Shown piece after piece: positions 35,101 through 44,653 of a DNA stretch of 64,000 nucleotides. The stretch's first letter is position 1; each line of letters opens with the position of its first letter. The notes beneath the pieces are model-generated. The model worked only from the letters and a program-made list of their open reading frames with translations. It was not told the DNA's origin and did no database searches. Source of the stretch: Bradyrhizobium betae (GTDB lineage: Bacteria > Pseudomonadota > Alphaproteobacteria > Rhizobiales > Xanthobacteraceae); the NCBI RefSeq assembly GCF_004123905.1, contig NZ_MZXW01000016.1, positions 868,001-932,000 on the forward strand, written 5' to 3'. A program made the position numbers and the translations under genes.

Positions 35101-38100
35101 GCGGTTCTGGGCAACGGCATCCTCAAGAACAACACCACCCTCAATGTGAGCAGCACCGGCAATGCGCTGGACGGTGAGACCGTCACCAATGCCGGCGCCA
35201 TCGAAGTGCTGGCGGGCGGCGCGCTGACTATCGATCAGGGCTCGACGGTCGATAATTCCAGCGGCAACGTCATCGTCGATGGCGCTGCGCTGTTGAAGCT
35301 CGACGATGCCACGATCAGCGGCGGCGCCATCAAGGGTGCCGGCACCATTGACGTCACCGGCGCTAGCAAAGTCGACGGCGGTGCTACGCTCAGCGTCAGC
35401 GCGGTGACTGCCGACGCCCAGTTGACGCTTGACGGCATCACGGTCTCCGGAACCGTCATCACAGACAATTCGAGCATCGTGCTCGCCAACACCGTCAAGC
35501 TCAAGGACGGCGCCAAGATCCAGGGCGGCCCGATCACCAACACCGGCACGCTCGAGATCGCCGGCGCGGCGACGCTGCTCAACGACATCGTGACCAATGG
35601 CGGCACGGTGACGGTGGACGGCGGCCAGACGCTGACGCTGTCGGGCACGGAGATTTCGGGCGGCGCCGTCAATGGCAGCGGCGCGATCCATGTGACCGGC
35701 GCCAGCAAGATCGACGGCGGCGCGACGCTGAGCACGAGCGCGGTGACGGCCGACGCCCTGCTGACGCTCGACGGCATCACGGTGTCGGGCTCGACGATCA
35801 CGGACAATTCGAGCATCGCGCTCGCCAATACCGTCAAGCTCAAGGACGGCGCCAAGATCCAGGGCGGCCCGATCACCAACAGCGGCACGCTGGAGATCTC
35901 CGGCGCCGCGACGCTGCTCAACGACATCGTGACCAATGGCGGCACGGTGACGGTCGACGGCAGCCAGACGCTGACGCTGTCGGCCACGGAGATTTCGGGC
36001 GGCGCCGTCAATGGCAGCGGCACCATCCACGTCACCGGCGCCAGCAAGATCGACGGCGGCGCAACGCTCAGCACGAGCGCGGTCACGGCCGACGCCCAGC
36101 TGACGCTTGACGGCATCACGGTGTCGGGCTCGACGATCACGGATAATTCCAGCATCGCGCTCGCCAACACCGTCAAGCTCAAGGGCGGCGCCACGATCCA
36201 GGGCGGCCCGATCACCAACAGCGGCACGCTAGAGATCGCCGGCGCCGCGACGCTGCTCAACGACATCCTGACCAATGGCGGCACGGTGACGGTCGACGGC
36301 AGCCAGACGCTAACGCTGTCGGGCACGGAGATTTCGGGCGGCGCCGTCAATGGCAGCGGCGCGATCCATGTGACCGGCGCCAGCAAGATCGACGGCGGCG
36401 CAACGCTGAGCACGGGTGCGGTGACGGCCGACGCCCTGCTGACGCTCGACGGCATCACGGTGTCGGGCTCGACGATCACGGACAATTCGAGCATCGCGCT
36501 CGCCAACACCGTCAAGCTCAAGGACGGCGCCACGATCCAGGGTGGCCCGATCATCAACAGCGGTACGCTGGAGATCGCCGGCGCCGCGACGCTGCTCAAC
36601 GACATCCTGACCAACACCAGCCACGTCATCAAGATCGACGATGGCCAGACGCTGATGCTGTCCGGCACCGAGATATCAGGCGGCATCATCAACAATTACA
36701 GCAGCGGGCTCGGCGGCACGATCGACGTCACCGGCGACAGCAAGATCGACGGCAACGCCACGCTGAACCAGGGCGCGGTCACGGTCGGGAGCGGCTATAC
36801 GCTGACCTTCGGCGATGCGACCGTCGCGGGCGCCGCGATCGTCAACCACGGCTCCGTCAAGGTCGATGCCAGCAAGAAGCTGACATTGAATGGAGCAGGC
36901 CTGACCGGCGGCACGCTGACCGTCTTCGGTGCCCTCGCCTCTTCCGGCACGACGACGGTCACCGACGTCAATATCTCGAATAGCTATCTGATCGAGGCGA
37001 CCCTCGGCGGCCTGCTGGCGCTGGTGGCGACTGGTCCCGCTGCCGCCATCACCAACAGCGGCACCATCCGGGCCAATGGCGCCGAGCTCGATATCAACGG
37101 CGAGGCGGTCACCAACACTGACACCGGTACGCTGGCCGCGATCAACGCCGGCACCCTGAAGCTGATCGGGATGACGGTGACCAACACCAATGGCACGGTG
37201 TCGGTCGAGTCGGGCTCCACGCTCGATCTCCAGGGTGCGACCATCAACGGCGGCACGATGACCGTCGCAGGTACGCTGGAATCGACCGGCACGAGCGCCA
37301 TCGACAACGCAGACATTACCGTCGCCGGATCGATCACCGTCACCAACGGAACGCTGACGATCGATCCCGCCACTCTCCACACCATCACCAATCACGGCCT
37401 GATCCAGGTGAGCGGCGCCGAGCTCGACGTCTTCGGCGAAGACATTTCCAACACGGCGGATCTCAAGGCGATCAACTACGGCACACTGAAGCTGGCAAAT
37501 CTCACCGTCAGCAACAGCAGCACCGGAGTGGTCACGGTCGACGGCCACTCAAAACTCTATCTGACTGACGTCTTGATCAACGGCGGCAGCCTGACCAATG
37601 CCGGCAATCTCTACAGCGTCTCCGGCAGCAACACGGTTACGGGCGGCGTCACCAACACCGGTACCATCGAGGTCCAGGCCGGCACGCTGAACCTCGCCGC
37701 TGGCCTCTCCGGCACCGGCACGCTGATCATCGACGACGGCGCGACGCTCGAGCTCGCGGGGGCGACGGCGCAGGCCATTACCTTCGCCGGGGGCGCCGAT
37801 ACGCTCCAGCTCGACAAGGTCGCGGGCCAGAGCTTTACCGGCACCATCGCCGGCCAGTCGTCGAATGGTGGCACGTTCACCGTTACGGGCGGGGCCGACA
37901 TCACGACATCGAGCGGCGACGCGCTCGACTTCACCGCATCGGGCGGCTTGCTTGCCACGCCCGCCAACATCGTTCTCTCGCCGACGGGAGCGCTGACCGG
38001 CGCGGCCAACGGCCTCGTCGTCACCCAGAACGGCATCGGCGGCATCTCGCTGACGGCGACGAAGGACATCAAGGGCCTTGCCGGCAATGGCATCACGCTG

Positions 38101-41100
38101 CGCGACAGCGCGACCGGCTCGGGCGGCATCACGGTCAACAATCTCACCGGCAAGGCGACCGGTACCGGTGCCAATTCGGTCGGCGTGCTCGTCGAGAATT
38201 TGAACGGCGCCAATGCCGGCAACATCTCGATTACCCAGCTCGGCGGTGTCGTTGGCGGCGCATACGGCATCGACGTCGACACGCAGGGCAACGGCAACAT
38301 CACCATCGACGCCGGCGGCACGATCACGGGTAGCTCCGTCTACGGCATCCGGTCACGCAGCTATGGCGCCGGAGACCAGACAATCACGACCGAAGCCGGC
38401 AGCGTCATCACCTCGGGCAGCTCCGGCATCGTCGCCGTCAACCGGGCGATCTCGCTCGACGCGGCATCCGGCAGCACCATCACCGTCAACGCTTACGGCA
38501 CGATCAATTCCGGCAGCAGCCCGAACCTGGCCGGCAACCCGCCGGCCGGCATCGAGGCCGGCTACACCGGTGCGGTGACCGGAAGCGGCGCCAATACCGG
38601 CGTCAACGGTTCGGTGATCATCAACAATCACGCCAGCATCACCGCTGCGGCCGGCTACGGCATTCACGCCTACAATTACGGAAACGGCGACGTCACGGTG
38701 AACGATACCGGCGGCACTGTTGTCGGTGTGGCCGACGGCATCAGGGCGCAGGCGCTCGGCGGCGGCACTGGCGACGTCAGCGTGACGCTCGGCGCCAATG
38801 CATCGGTGACGGGCACGTCCGGCTACGGCATTCTTGCCTACAGCACCGACGCCGGTGACGTCAGCGTCACTTTGGCGAGCGGCGACAGCGTCGCGTCCGG
38901 TGGCTCGGGCATCGTCGCCGTCAATTATGCGACAAACATCGCAGACGGCTTCGGCAGCACGATCTCCGTCGAAGCGCATGGCGCCATCCATTCGGGCTCG
39001 ACCCTGAATTATGATGGCACCACGCCGGGTGCGATCATCGCCGGCTACAAGCCGGGCGGCGTTGCCACCTTCTCGGGCGCGGTCAATGGCGACGTCATCG
39101 TCACCAGCGATGCGGCGATCACCGCGGACGCTGGCTACGGCATCGAGGCATTCACCTGGGGCGTCGGAAACGTCACGGTCACGACCGGCGCGACATCTTC
39201 GATCACCGCGACCGCGGGCACCGCGATCGGCGCCTTCGATCACGGCGGCGGCGACGTCAGCGTCACCAACGACGGCTCCGCTACCGGCACGGTCGGTCTG
39301 GCAGCGCTCGCCACCGGCGGCGGCGACATCACCATCGTCAATCACGGCCACATCACCAGCACGAGCCTTGCCGGCATCAGCGTCACCCAGAACGAGACCG
39401 GCGCGATCGGCTCGACCCATATCACCAATACCGGCTCGGTCGTGGCTCCGACCGGCCATGCCGCGATCTTCATCCAGGAAAATACGACCGGATCGGCCAC
39501 GATCGACAATTCCGCCGCCGGAACGATCGGGCTCGGTACCGTGACGTCGACGACCTATGCGATCACCGAAACCGGCGGCGCCGTCACGATCAACAACTTC
39601 GGTCATATCAACGGCAACATCAACGTTGCCAGCGCGATGTTCTGCAACGAGGCGACCGGCATCTGGACCGTTGCCGGCACCAGCGTCTTCGGCAACGTGT
39701 CCTCGATCGTCAACAAGGGCAGCATCGATCTGCACGGCGGCTCGATTTCGGGAGCGGGGCTGGGCATCAATAATTCGCACGTGATCGATAGCTGGGGCAC
39801 GGCGTCGATTTCGGGCACCATTACCAATACCGGCACCATCGAGGTTCATGACGGGCACCTGACGCTGTTCGGCTCGCTGTCGGGCACGGGCTCGGTCACC
39901 GTCGATGCCGGCGCGCTCTTGAAGCTCGATGGCGCGGTCACGCAGACGATCAATCTCGCCGGCGACGGGGCCGCGCTCGAGATCGACACGTCGAGCTTTG
40001 GCGGTTCGATCGGGCAGCTGTCCGCGACCGACACGATCGACCTGTCGACCATCAAATTCGGGCTCGGCACCAGCGCGGTCTATGCCGCGAACGCCGATCC
40101 CTCGACCGGCGGCGTGCTGACGGTCACTGGGGACGATGGCCAAACCATCAGCCTGAAGCTGACCGGTGCCGATTATAGCCACGCCCATTTTGCCGGCAGC
40201 AATGACGGCACCGGCCACACGCTGATCACGATCAACGCGGATGATGATGCGTCGGCGTTCGCTACGGCGACACCGGCACCGACGCTGACCGGGTCCGTCT
40301 CCGAACAGGCGGCCGCTACCGGCGACTTCGCCACGCTCGATACTGCAACGCCCGCGACCGGCGCGATCGCCTTCACCGATATCGACCTGACCGACCTGCC
40401 GGGCGCGCAGATCACCGGCCAGGCCGTGACCTCGCTCGGCGCCGACCACGTCACAGATCTCAGCGCATCGCTCACGGGCGACGAGATCGCGGCGCTCAAG
40501 AACGGGCTGACGCTTCTGCCGCAGACCGGGCTGAACAACGGCACGGTCACCTGGAGCTATTCGATCGCCGACGGCGCGCTGGATTTCCTCGGCCAGGACC
40601 AGACCGCGAAAATCGTCTCCACCATTACGTTGACGGACGATTACGGCAAGACCGTCACGGCCGACGTCACCGTCACCGTCACCGGCGCGAACGACGCGCC
40701 GACGCTGGCCGCGGTGAGCACGGATCCGCTGGTGGATACGGCCGTGAACGACAGCTTCTCGGACATCACGGGAACGCTGGTCGGGACCGATGCCGATCAT
40801 GGCGAGACGGCGACTCTGAAATACGCGGTGCTGGATGCGACGAACCACGCGGTGACGACGGTTGCGGGTCACTATGGCGCGCTGACGGTCAACGAGGATG
40901 GCACCTACGGCTATGTTCCCGACGCGGCCGCGATCAACGCGCTGTCGGCAGGCGACTACACGGACATTTTCACCGTCCAGACCACGGACGCGCATGGCGC
41001 GACCGGTACGGCGACGTTCACGGTGAACGTGACCGGCGCCAACGACGCGCCGGTCTTGTCCGACGGCAGCATCGGGAATCTCGCCGACACGGCCGCAGCG

Positions 41101-42312
41101 GATAGTTTCTCCGATCTCACGGGCCAGATCACCGGGACCGATGCCGACACCGGCGACACGCTTGCCTACGCCTTGCTGAACGCAGATCACCACGCGGTGA
41201 CAACGGTCACGGGTCATTATGGTGCGCTGACGGTCAACACCGACGGCAGCTATACTTACGTGCCAGACGCAGCGTCGATCAACGCGCTGCCGGAAGGCTC
41301 CTATTCCGATAGTTTCACGGTCCAGGTCACGGATGCGCATGGTGCCGCCATCACGGCGACATATACCGTGGACCTGTCCGGCACCAACGACGCGCCGACG
41401 CTCTCCGATCTCAACATCGGCAAGCTCACGGACACGGCCGCGGCCGACACCTTCTCCAATCTCACCGGCCAGCTGGTCGGCGGCGATGCCGATACTGGCG
41501 ATGCGCTGACCTATGCGGTGCTGAATGCGGATCACCACGCAACGGCGACCGTTGGTGGACTCTACGGCTCGCTGACGGTCAACGCCGACGGCAGCTACAG
41601 CTACGTTCCCAATGCGGCCGCGATTAACGCGCTACAGGACGGCGATTACACCGATACGTTTACGGTGCAGGCCACGGATGCGCATGGCGCGAGTGATACG
41701 GCGACGCTCACAGTGGACGTGACCGGCGCGAACGATACGCCGGTGATCAACGTCGGCGCGATGGACGTCACGCAGGTCCAGTGCCAGGTGACGGTCAGCG
41801 GCCTGTCCGTCACCGACGCCGATGCCAACGAGACATTCACCGTCGGAGCTGTCGCCGAATCGAACAGCAACGCGAGCGCGTCACTGCAATCCGGCGCTTT
41901 GACCGTGACCTACACCGAGCCGAGCGATGGCCCAGCAACGGACAAGGTCGCGGTCACCGTGACCGACAGCCATAATGCCAGCGATACGGTCAATCTGATC
42001 TTCAACCTGACCGAAACGGGCACGGTCTCTCTCGCCGGCACGTCCGGCAAGGACGTGTTCTTCGGCACGGGCTACCAGGATCAATTCGTCTTCGCGGCCA
42101 ACTCGAACCACGACACGATCGTGAACTTCACGTCCGGCATGGACAAGATCGACCTGTCGGCCGTTGTCACGGCCTCCGATACGCAAGACTGGTTGGATCA
42201 CCACGCGACCACGTCGGGGGCCGACACCCTGATCACGATCAATGGTTCGGACACCATCCTTCTGAAGGGTGTCGCCCACGTCCAGGCGAGTGATTTCATC
42301 GTCCATGCCTGA
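32194..42312 (+). CDS. Giant repetitive type I-secreted surface protein (FecR-like, beta-helix, VCBS, RTX-type C-terminus)
   Basis: 3372 residues, no N-terminal signal peptide. Residues 117-120 are QAAG, then about 128-241 form a FecR-like domain (GSATAVRNGVSVILNNGDN, GVVSTGGDS-like stretch, VDTPVATMGIRGTAVL). About 430-690 hold cadherin/VCBS-like repeats. About 690-2560 are beta-helix, autotransporter-like repeats, including four 113-residue copies at 1043-1495. About 2680-3190 hold VCBS repeats ending VTGANDAP. The last 95 residues (SGKDVFFGTGYQDQFVF, FTSGMDKIDLS) are a type I secretion C-terminus. Only two Cys are evident. It should be exported by an ABC/MFP/TolC system, not encoded here, and act as an adhesin. 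Start is a GTG with no ribosome site; the stop TAA upstream prevents extension. LapG-type protease is divergent, a CHASE2 cyclase follows 75 bp later. Confidence 0.88.
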   Translation: MPVLNYAGKFDAAISLDGQGSHSPADVHVDSFTAKPIIAKAHGHVPDGAFVVPDPKLIFNADFKRAGLDLVLSHDGHEFVVHDYFRGDKRAAIASPDGAHLTGDVVSALTGHVQYAQAAGGIAAAQVIGHVTKLSGSATAVRNGVSVILNNGDNVEKGDVVSTGGDSTLGITFIDGTVFGLSSNARMVLNEMVYDPNGSNNSSLLSLVAGTITFVAGETAKHGDMKVDTPVATMGIRGTAVLSQINFVVPAGGGDPQPQASFQVLVEPNGTTGSYILFDKVTLLPIATVNQAGQMIQISGGNVSISNALMSPDIQKLITDVFTLKFTDNNTNTKLTTNFTDTITQNGNIVFIKTDTGATATATFTNLNQPGSSGTGTSPQTSTRIPGPPDSRSLDLNGNVTSVFKLTERADTTGDTVDSDTVSGRITFVDQNLGDRPTVSVNLAGAPNYVYQSAGHQDVTGSLTDLQKQDIAATQIQINVSPDAANNNNGSAVWTYTIPDHVFDFLAAGETLTLTYTVLVNNNFAVNPESFPITITITITGTNDKPVITTSVPTITFEGGTNVPGGPLTSDVPTTGTLNFTDVDLTDKHTVKVALTSATLPDGTVPPGPLAAFQSAMSVAIAAGADSTGDGTGTINWSLADLPVYLADFIPKGEVLTLVYTVTLTDSQGATSQQTITVTITGTDAPAVVWIATDEAGAPSGGFWKDAANWETGTVPTINDDVIVITDQLHGLTPSYPVTIDTAAYAKSITMNDFGGPPPKVINQSSLTISGALNMGADSIFTNAATGTMSVGGKAEILDTSVLTNAGHLTLAGGGDFAKGTTITNSGTIELSGGTLKTLATVHNAGGTLKADAGTTLIVDTATVDGGTVVILGTLELDGTSLIENGTLNNSGAVNVKGTVGFAHETVTNTTSGTIKVLANGWLTIDQGSSVTNNGAVTVDASGKLTVNGATIDGAGTVTNNGELDLTGNAVLGNGILKNNTTLNVSSTGNALDGETVTNAGAIEVLAGGALTIDQGSTVDNSSGNVIVDGAALLKLDDATISGGAIKGAGTIDVTGASKVDGGATLSVSAVTADAQLTLDGITVSGTVITDNSSIVLANTVKLKDGAKIQGGPITNTGTLEIAGAATLLNDIVTNGGTVTVDGGQTLTLSGTEISGGAVNGSGAIHVTGASKIDGGATLSTSAVTADALLTLDGITVSGSTITDNSSIALANTVKLKDGAKIQGGPITNSGTLEISGAATLLNDIVTNGGTVTVDGSQTLTLSATEISGGAVNGSGTIHVTGASKIDGGATLSTSAVTADAQLTLDGITVSGSTITDNSSIALANTVKLKGGATIQGGPITNSGTLEIAGAATLLNDILTNGGTVTVDGSQTLTLSGTEISGGAVNGSGAIHVTGASKIDGGATLSTGAVTADALLTLDGITVSGSTITDNSSIALANTVKLKDGATIQGGPIINSGTLEIAGAATLLNDILTNTSHVIKIDDGQTLMLSGTEISGGIINNYSSGLGGTIDVTGDSKIDGNATLNQGAVTVGSGYTLTFGDATVAGAAIVNHGSVKVDASKKLTLNGAGLTGGTLTVFGALASSGTTTVTDVNISNSYLIEATLGGLLALVATGPAAAITNSGTIRANGAELDINGEAVTNTDTGTLAAINAGTLKLIGMTVTNTNGTVSVESGSTLDLQGATINGGTMTVAGTLESTGTSAIDNADITVAGSITVTNGTLTIDPATLHTITNHGLIQVSGAELDVFGEDISNTADLKAINYGTLKLANLTVSNSSTGVVTVDGHSKLYLTDVLINGGSLTNAGNLYSVSGSNTVTGGVTNTGTIEVQAGTLNLAAGLSGTGTLIIDDGATLELAGATAQAITFAGGADTLQLDKVAGQSFTGTIAGQSSNGGTFTVTGGADITTSSGDALDFTASGGLLATPANIVLSPTGALTGAANGLVVTQNGIGGISLTATKDIKGLAGNGITLRDSATGSGGITVNNLTGKATGTGANSVGVLVENLNGANAGNISITQLGGVVGGAYGIDVDTQGNGNITIDAGGTITGSSVYGIRSRSYGAGDQTITTEAGSVITSGSSGIVAVNRAISLDAASGSTITVNAYGTINSGSSPNLAGNPPAGIEAGYTGAVTGSGANTGVNGSVIINNHASITAAAGYGIHAYNYGNGDVTVNDTGGTVVGVADGIRAQALGGGTGDVSVTLGANASVTGTSGYGILAYSTDAGDVSVTLASGDSVASGGSGIVAVNYATNIADGFGSTISVEAHGAIHSGSTLNYDGTTPGAIIAGYKPGGVATFSGAVNGDVIVTSDAAITADAGYGIEAFTWGVGNVTVTTGATSSITATAGTAIGAFDHGGGDVSVTNDGSATGTVGLAALATGGGDITIVNHGHITSTSLAGISVTQNETGAIGSTHITNTGSVVAPTGHAAIFIQENTTGSATIDNSAAGTIGLGTVTSTTYAITETGGAVTINNFGHINGNINVASAMFCNEATGIWTVAGTSVFGNVSSIVNKGSIDLHGGSISGAGLGINNSHVIDSWGTASISGTITNTGTIEVHDGHLTLFGSLSGTGSVTVDAGALLKLDGAVTQTINLAGDGAALEIDTSSFGGSIGQLSATDTIDLSTIKFGLGTSAVYAANADPSTGGVLTVTGDDGQTISLKLTGADYSHAHFAGSNDGTGHTLITINADDDASAFATATPAPTLTGSVSEQAAATGDFATLDTATPATGAIAFTDIDLTDLPGAQITGQAVTSLGADHVTDLSASLTGDEIAALKNGLTLLPQTGLNNGTVTWSYSIADGALDFLGQDQTAKIVSTITLTDDYGKTVTADVTVTVTGANDAPTLAAVSTDPLVDTAVNDSFSDITGTLVGTDADHGETATLKYAVLDATNHAVTTVAGHYGALTVNEDGTYGYVPDAAAINALSAGDYTDIFTVQTTDAHGATGTATFTVNVTGANDAPVLSDGSIGNLADTAAADSFSDLTGQITGTDADTGDTLAYALLNADHHAVTTVTGHYGALTVNTDGSYTYVPDAASINALPEGSYSDSFTVQVTDAHGAAITATYTVDLSGTNDAPTLSDLNIGKLTDTAAADTFSNLTGQLVGGDADTGDALTYAVLNADHHATATVGGLYGSLTVNADGSYSYVPNAAAINALQDGDYTDTFTVQATDAHGASDTATLTVDVTGANDTPVINVGAMDVTQVQCQVTVSGLSVTDADANETFTVGAVAESNSNASASLQSGALTVTYTEPSDGPATDKVAVTVTDSHNASDTVNLIFNLTETGTVSLAGTSGKDVFFGTGYQDQFVFAANSNHDTIVNFTSGMDKIDLSAVVTASDTQDWLDHHATTSGADTLITINGSDTILLKGVAHVQASDFIVHA
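35320..36678 (+). repeat. Four tandem 339-bp coding repeats inside the surface protein
   Basis: Units begin at 35320, 35659, 35998 and 36337; each codes for 113 residues starting GGAVNGSGAIHVTGASKIDG (first copy GGAIKGAGTI). Copies 2-4 are nearly identical in DNA; copy 1 is more diverged, and the last is one codon longer near its end. This indicates recent intragenic duplication or gene conversion. Confidence 0.9.
40680..41745 (+). repeat. VCBS-type repeats near the C-terminus of the surface protein
   Basis: Three about 345-351-bp units separated by GANDAP/GTNDAP boundary motifs at about 40680, 41030, 41374 and 41720. Each contains the conserved GHYGALTVNEDGTYGYVPDA-like strand. They are more diverged in DNA than the 339-bp units. 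Confidence 0.8.
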
Positions 42313-42387
42313 CCGCCGCTCGGCCGCGTTCGTATGCGAGCCAGATCCGCGCTGCCGTTCACGGCAAAAGCGTGATATCCAAACCCC

Positions 42388-44619
42388 ATGAAACGTCTCA
42401 AGATCCTGCGGCGGTGGTTTGCGCGGAAGTTCGGCTTTGCGCGGCTGATGTGCCTTGCGCTGCTGGTCGTGTTTGCCGGCATCCGCGTCTGGGATCCGCC
42501 GCCGGTGCAGGAATTGCGGCTGCGCACCTTCGACATGTTCCAGTTGATCGATCCGCGCCACAAGGCGGCGCGTCCGGTCACCATCGTCGATATCGACGAC
42601 AAGAGCCTCGCCAAGCTCGGCCAGTGGCCGTGGCCGCGCACGCGGATCGCCGATTTGATCCAGAACCTCACCAGCAACGGTGCAGTCGCGATCGGCTTCG
42701 ACATGGTGTTTTCGGAAGCCGACCGGCTCAATCCGGATCTGGTCGCGGGCCAGATGCGCTATCTGGATGATGCCACCCGCGCCAAGCTGCGCGAGCTGCC
42801 GACCAACGACCAGATCCTCGCCGAGGCGATCAAGCGTTCGCACGTGGTGCTGGGCGAGACCGGGCAAAGCGCGATTTCGTCGGAGATCGACAAGTCGCTG
42901 CCCTTCACCGGCGTCGCGATGGTCGGGGAGGAGGGCGCCGAGCGCTTCCTGTTCGAATTTCCCGGCCTGCTGCGCAACGTGCCCGTCATCGAGAAGGTCG
43001 CCGCCGGCCGTGGCCTGTTCTCGATCAAGACCGAGCGCGACGGTCTGATCCGCCGCGTGCCGCTGATCATGCGTGCCCAGGGCAACATCATGCCCTCGCT
43101 CAGCCTCGAGATATTGCGTGTCGTCACGGGCACGCCGACGCTGCTGGTGCGGACCGCCAAGGCGGGCGTGCGGGCCGTACGCCTCAAAGGCGTCGAGATT
43201 CCGACCGACAGGAACGGCCAGCTCTGGGTGCATTATGCCCGTCAGGATCCCTCGATCTACGTCTCGGCGGCTGACGTGCTCGACAACACGGTGCCGCCGA
43301 ACAAGATCGCCGGCAAGCTGGTGCTGGTCGGCACTTCGGCGGTCGGGCTGAACGACATCAAGACGACGCCGGTGTCCTCGACCATGCCGGGTGTCGAGAT
43401 CCATGCCCAGGTGCTGGAGAGCGTCTTGAGCCGCGCGGTGATCTCACAGCCGAATTATGCGTTTGGCGTCGAGCTGATCGCGGCGCTGGTCATCGGCCTG
43501 CTCGTGATCATCTTCACGCCGAACCTCGGCCCCGTGCGGCTGGTGCTCGCGGGCGCGATGTTTGCGGCCATCCTGGTCGGCGTGTCCTGGTTCTCCTATG
43601 CGCAGTACCGCTATCTGATCGATTTCACCTATCCGCTGCTGTCGACCACCGCGATCTATCTGACGCTGATCTTTGCCAGCTTCGTGCGCGAGCAGCGCCA
43701 GCGTGTGCAGATCCGCGGGCAATTCGCTCAATACATGTCGCCGGTGCTGGTCGAGCAACTGGCGCAATCGCCGGAAAAGCTCGTGCTCGGCGGCGAGGAG
43801 CGCGAGATGACGATCATGTTCTCCGACGTGCGCGGCTTCACCACGATCTCGGAGAGCTACAAGCACGATCCGCAGGGCCTCATCGCGCTGATGAATCGGT
43901 TCCTGACGCCGTTGACTGACGTGATCATCGAGCAGAAGGGCTACATCGACAAATACATGGGCGACGCCATCATGGCGTTCTGGAACGCGCCGCTCGACGA
44001 CAAGGAGCATGAGGTCAACGCCTGCGAGGCTGCGATCCAGATGCTCGAGCGGATCGACGCGGTCAACAAGGAGCGCGAGCAGGAGGCCGCCGACGGCGGC
44101 CACGTCTACATCCCGCTCAATGTCGGCATCGGGCTCAACACCGGTATCGGCGTGGTCGGCAACATGGGCTCCGACCTGAAGAAGAACTATTCGGTGCTGG
44201 GCGACAGTGTGAATTTGGCCTCACGCCTGGAAGGCCAGTCCAAGGAATACGGCTTTCCGATCATCGTGGGATCCCGGACCGCGCTCGCCGCCAAGGACAA
44301 GTTCGCGATCCTCGAGCTCGACTTCATCATGGTCAAGGGCAAGACCGAGCCGGAGGTGATCTACGCCATCGCCGGCCGCGACGACGTGATGCATTCGGGC
44401 GCCTTCCAGCGGCTGCGCAATATCACCATCGAGATGCTCGGCTGCTACCGCAGCCGCAACTGGCAGGGCGCACTCGACGCCATCGAACGCGGCCGTCGCA
44501 GCGAAGACGCCGACACGCTTGCAAAGTTGTTCAGGCTTTACGAAGCGCGGATCAAGGATTTCCAGATCAATCCGCCGCCGGACGACTGGACCGGGGCATA
44601 TGCGCTGCTGACGAAGTGA
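42388..44619 (+). CDS. CHASE2-domain class III adenylate/guanylate cyclase
   Basis: 743-residue membrane receptor cyclase. TM1 is about residues 17-34; the CHASE2 sensor, periplasmic, about 40-350; three more membrane segments at about 360-376, 384-401 and 412-432. The catalytic domain (about 472-660) has the metal Asp480 (MFSDVRGFTTI), Asp525 (DKYMGDAIMAFW) and the GDSVNLASRLEGQSKE motif. It makes cyclic nucleotide from ATP or GTP in response to an unknown external signal. A C-terminal tail of about 80 residues follows. It starts 75 bp after the surface-protein gene on the same strand, probably co-transcribed. Substrate choice (ATP or GTP) is not settled. Confidence 0.9.
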   Translation: MKRLKILRRWFARKFGFARLMCLALLVVFAGIRVWDPPPVQELRLRTFDMFQLIDPRHKAARPVTIVDIDDKSLAKLGQWPWPRTRIADLIQNLTSNGAVAIGFDMVFSEADRLNPDLVAGQMRYLDDATRAKLRELPTNDQILAEAIKRSHVVLGETGQSAISSEIDKSLPFTGVAMVGEEGAERFLFEFPGLLRNVPVIEKVAAGRGLFSIKTERDGLIRRVPLIMRAQGNIMPSLSLEILRVVTGTPTLLVRTAKAGVRAVRLKGVEIPTDRNGQLWVHYARQDPSIYVSAADVLDNTVPPNKIAGKLVLVGTSAVGLNDIKTTPVSSTMPGVEIHAQVLESVLSRAVISQPNYAFGVELIAALVIGLLVIIFTPNLGPVRLVLAGAMFAAILVGVSWFSYAQYRYLIDFTYPLLSTTAIYLTLIFASFVREQRQRVQIRGQFAQYMSPVLVEQLAQSPEKLVLGGEEREMTIMFSDVRGFTTISESYKHDPQGLIALMNRFLTPLTDVIIEQKGYIDKYMGDAIMAFWNAPLDDKEHEVNACEAAIQMLERIDAVNKEREQEAADGGHVYIPLNVGIGLNTGIGVVGNMGSDLKKNYSVLGDSVNLASRLEGQSKEYGFPIIVGSRTALAAKDKFAILELDFIMVKGKTEPEVIYAIAGRDDVMHSGAFQRLRNITIEMLGCYRSRNWQGALDAIERGRRSEDADTLAKLFRLYEARIKDFQINPPPDDWTGAYALLTK

Positions 44620-44653
44620 GCCGGCGCGCAACTACGCCTGCGGATATGGCCGG

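Noticed and set aside
34501..36030. 509-codon minus-strand frame in the 339-bp repeat region
   Set aside because: It repeats with the period of the plus-strand repeats and has no protein family features.
35320..36678. Direct repeats considered as a CRISPR array or satellite DNA
   Set aside because: Units are 339 bp, in frame, contiguous and coding; no short repeats with unique spacers.
38353..41538. 1061-codon minus-strand frame, plus several others, opposite the surface-protein gene
   Set aside because: Antisense shadow of a repetitive gene; no domain, no ribosome site, composition typical of reverse frames.
32194..44619. Type I secretion genes expected beside the surface protein
   Set aside because: No ABC exporter, membrane fusion protein or TolC-like gene was found in the flanks; the ABC-2 pair at 20.2-22.6 kb is of another type.
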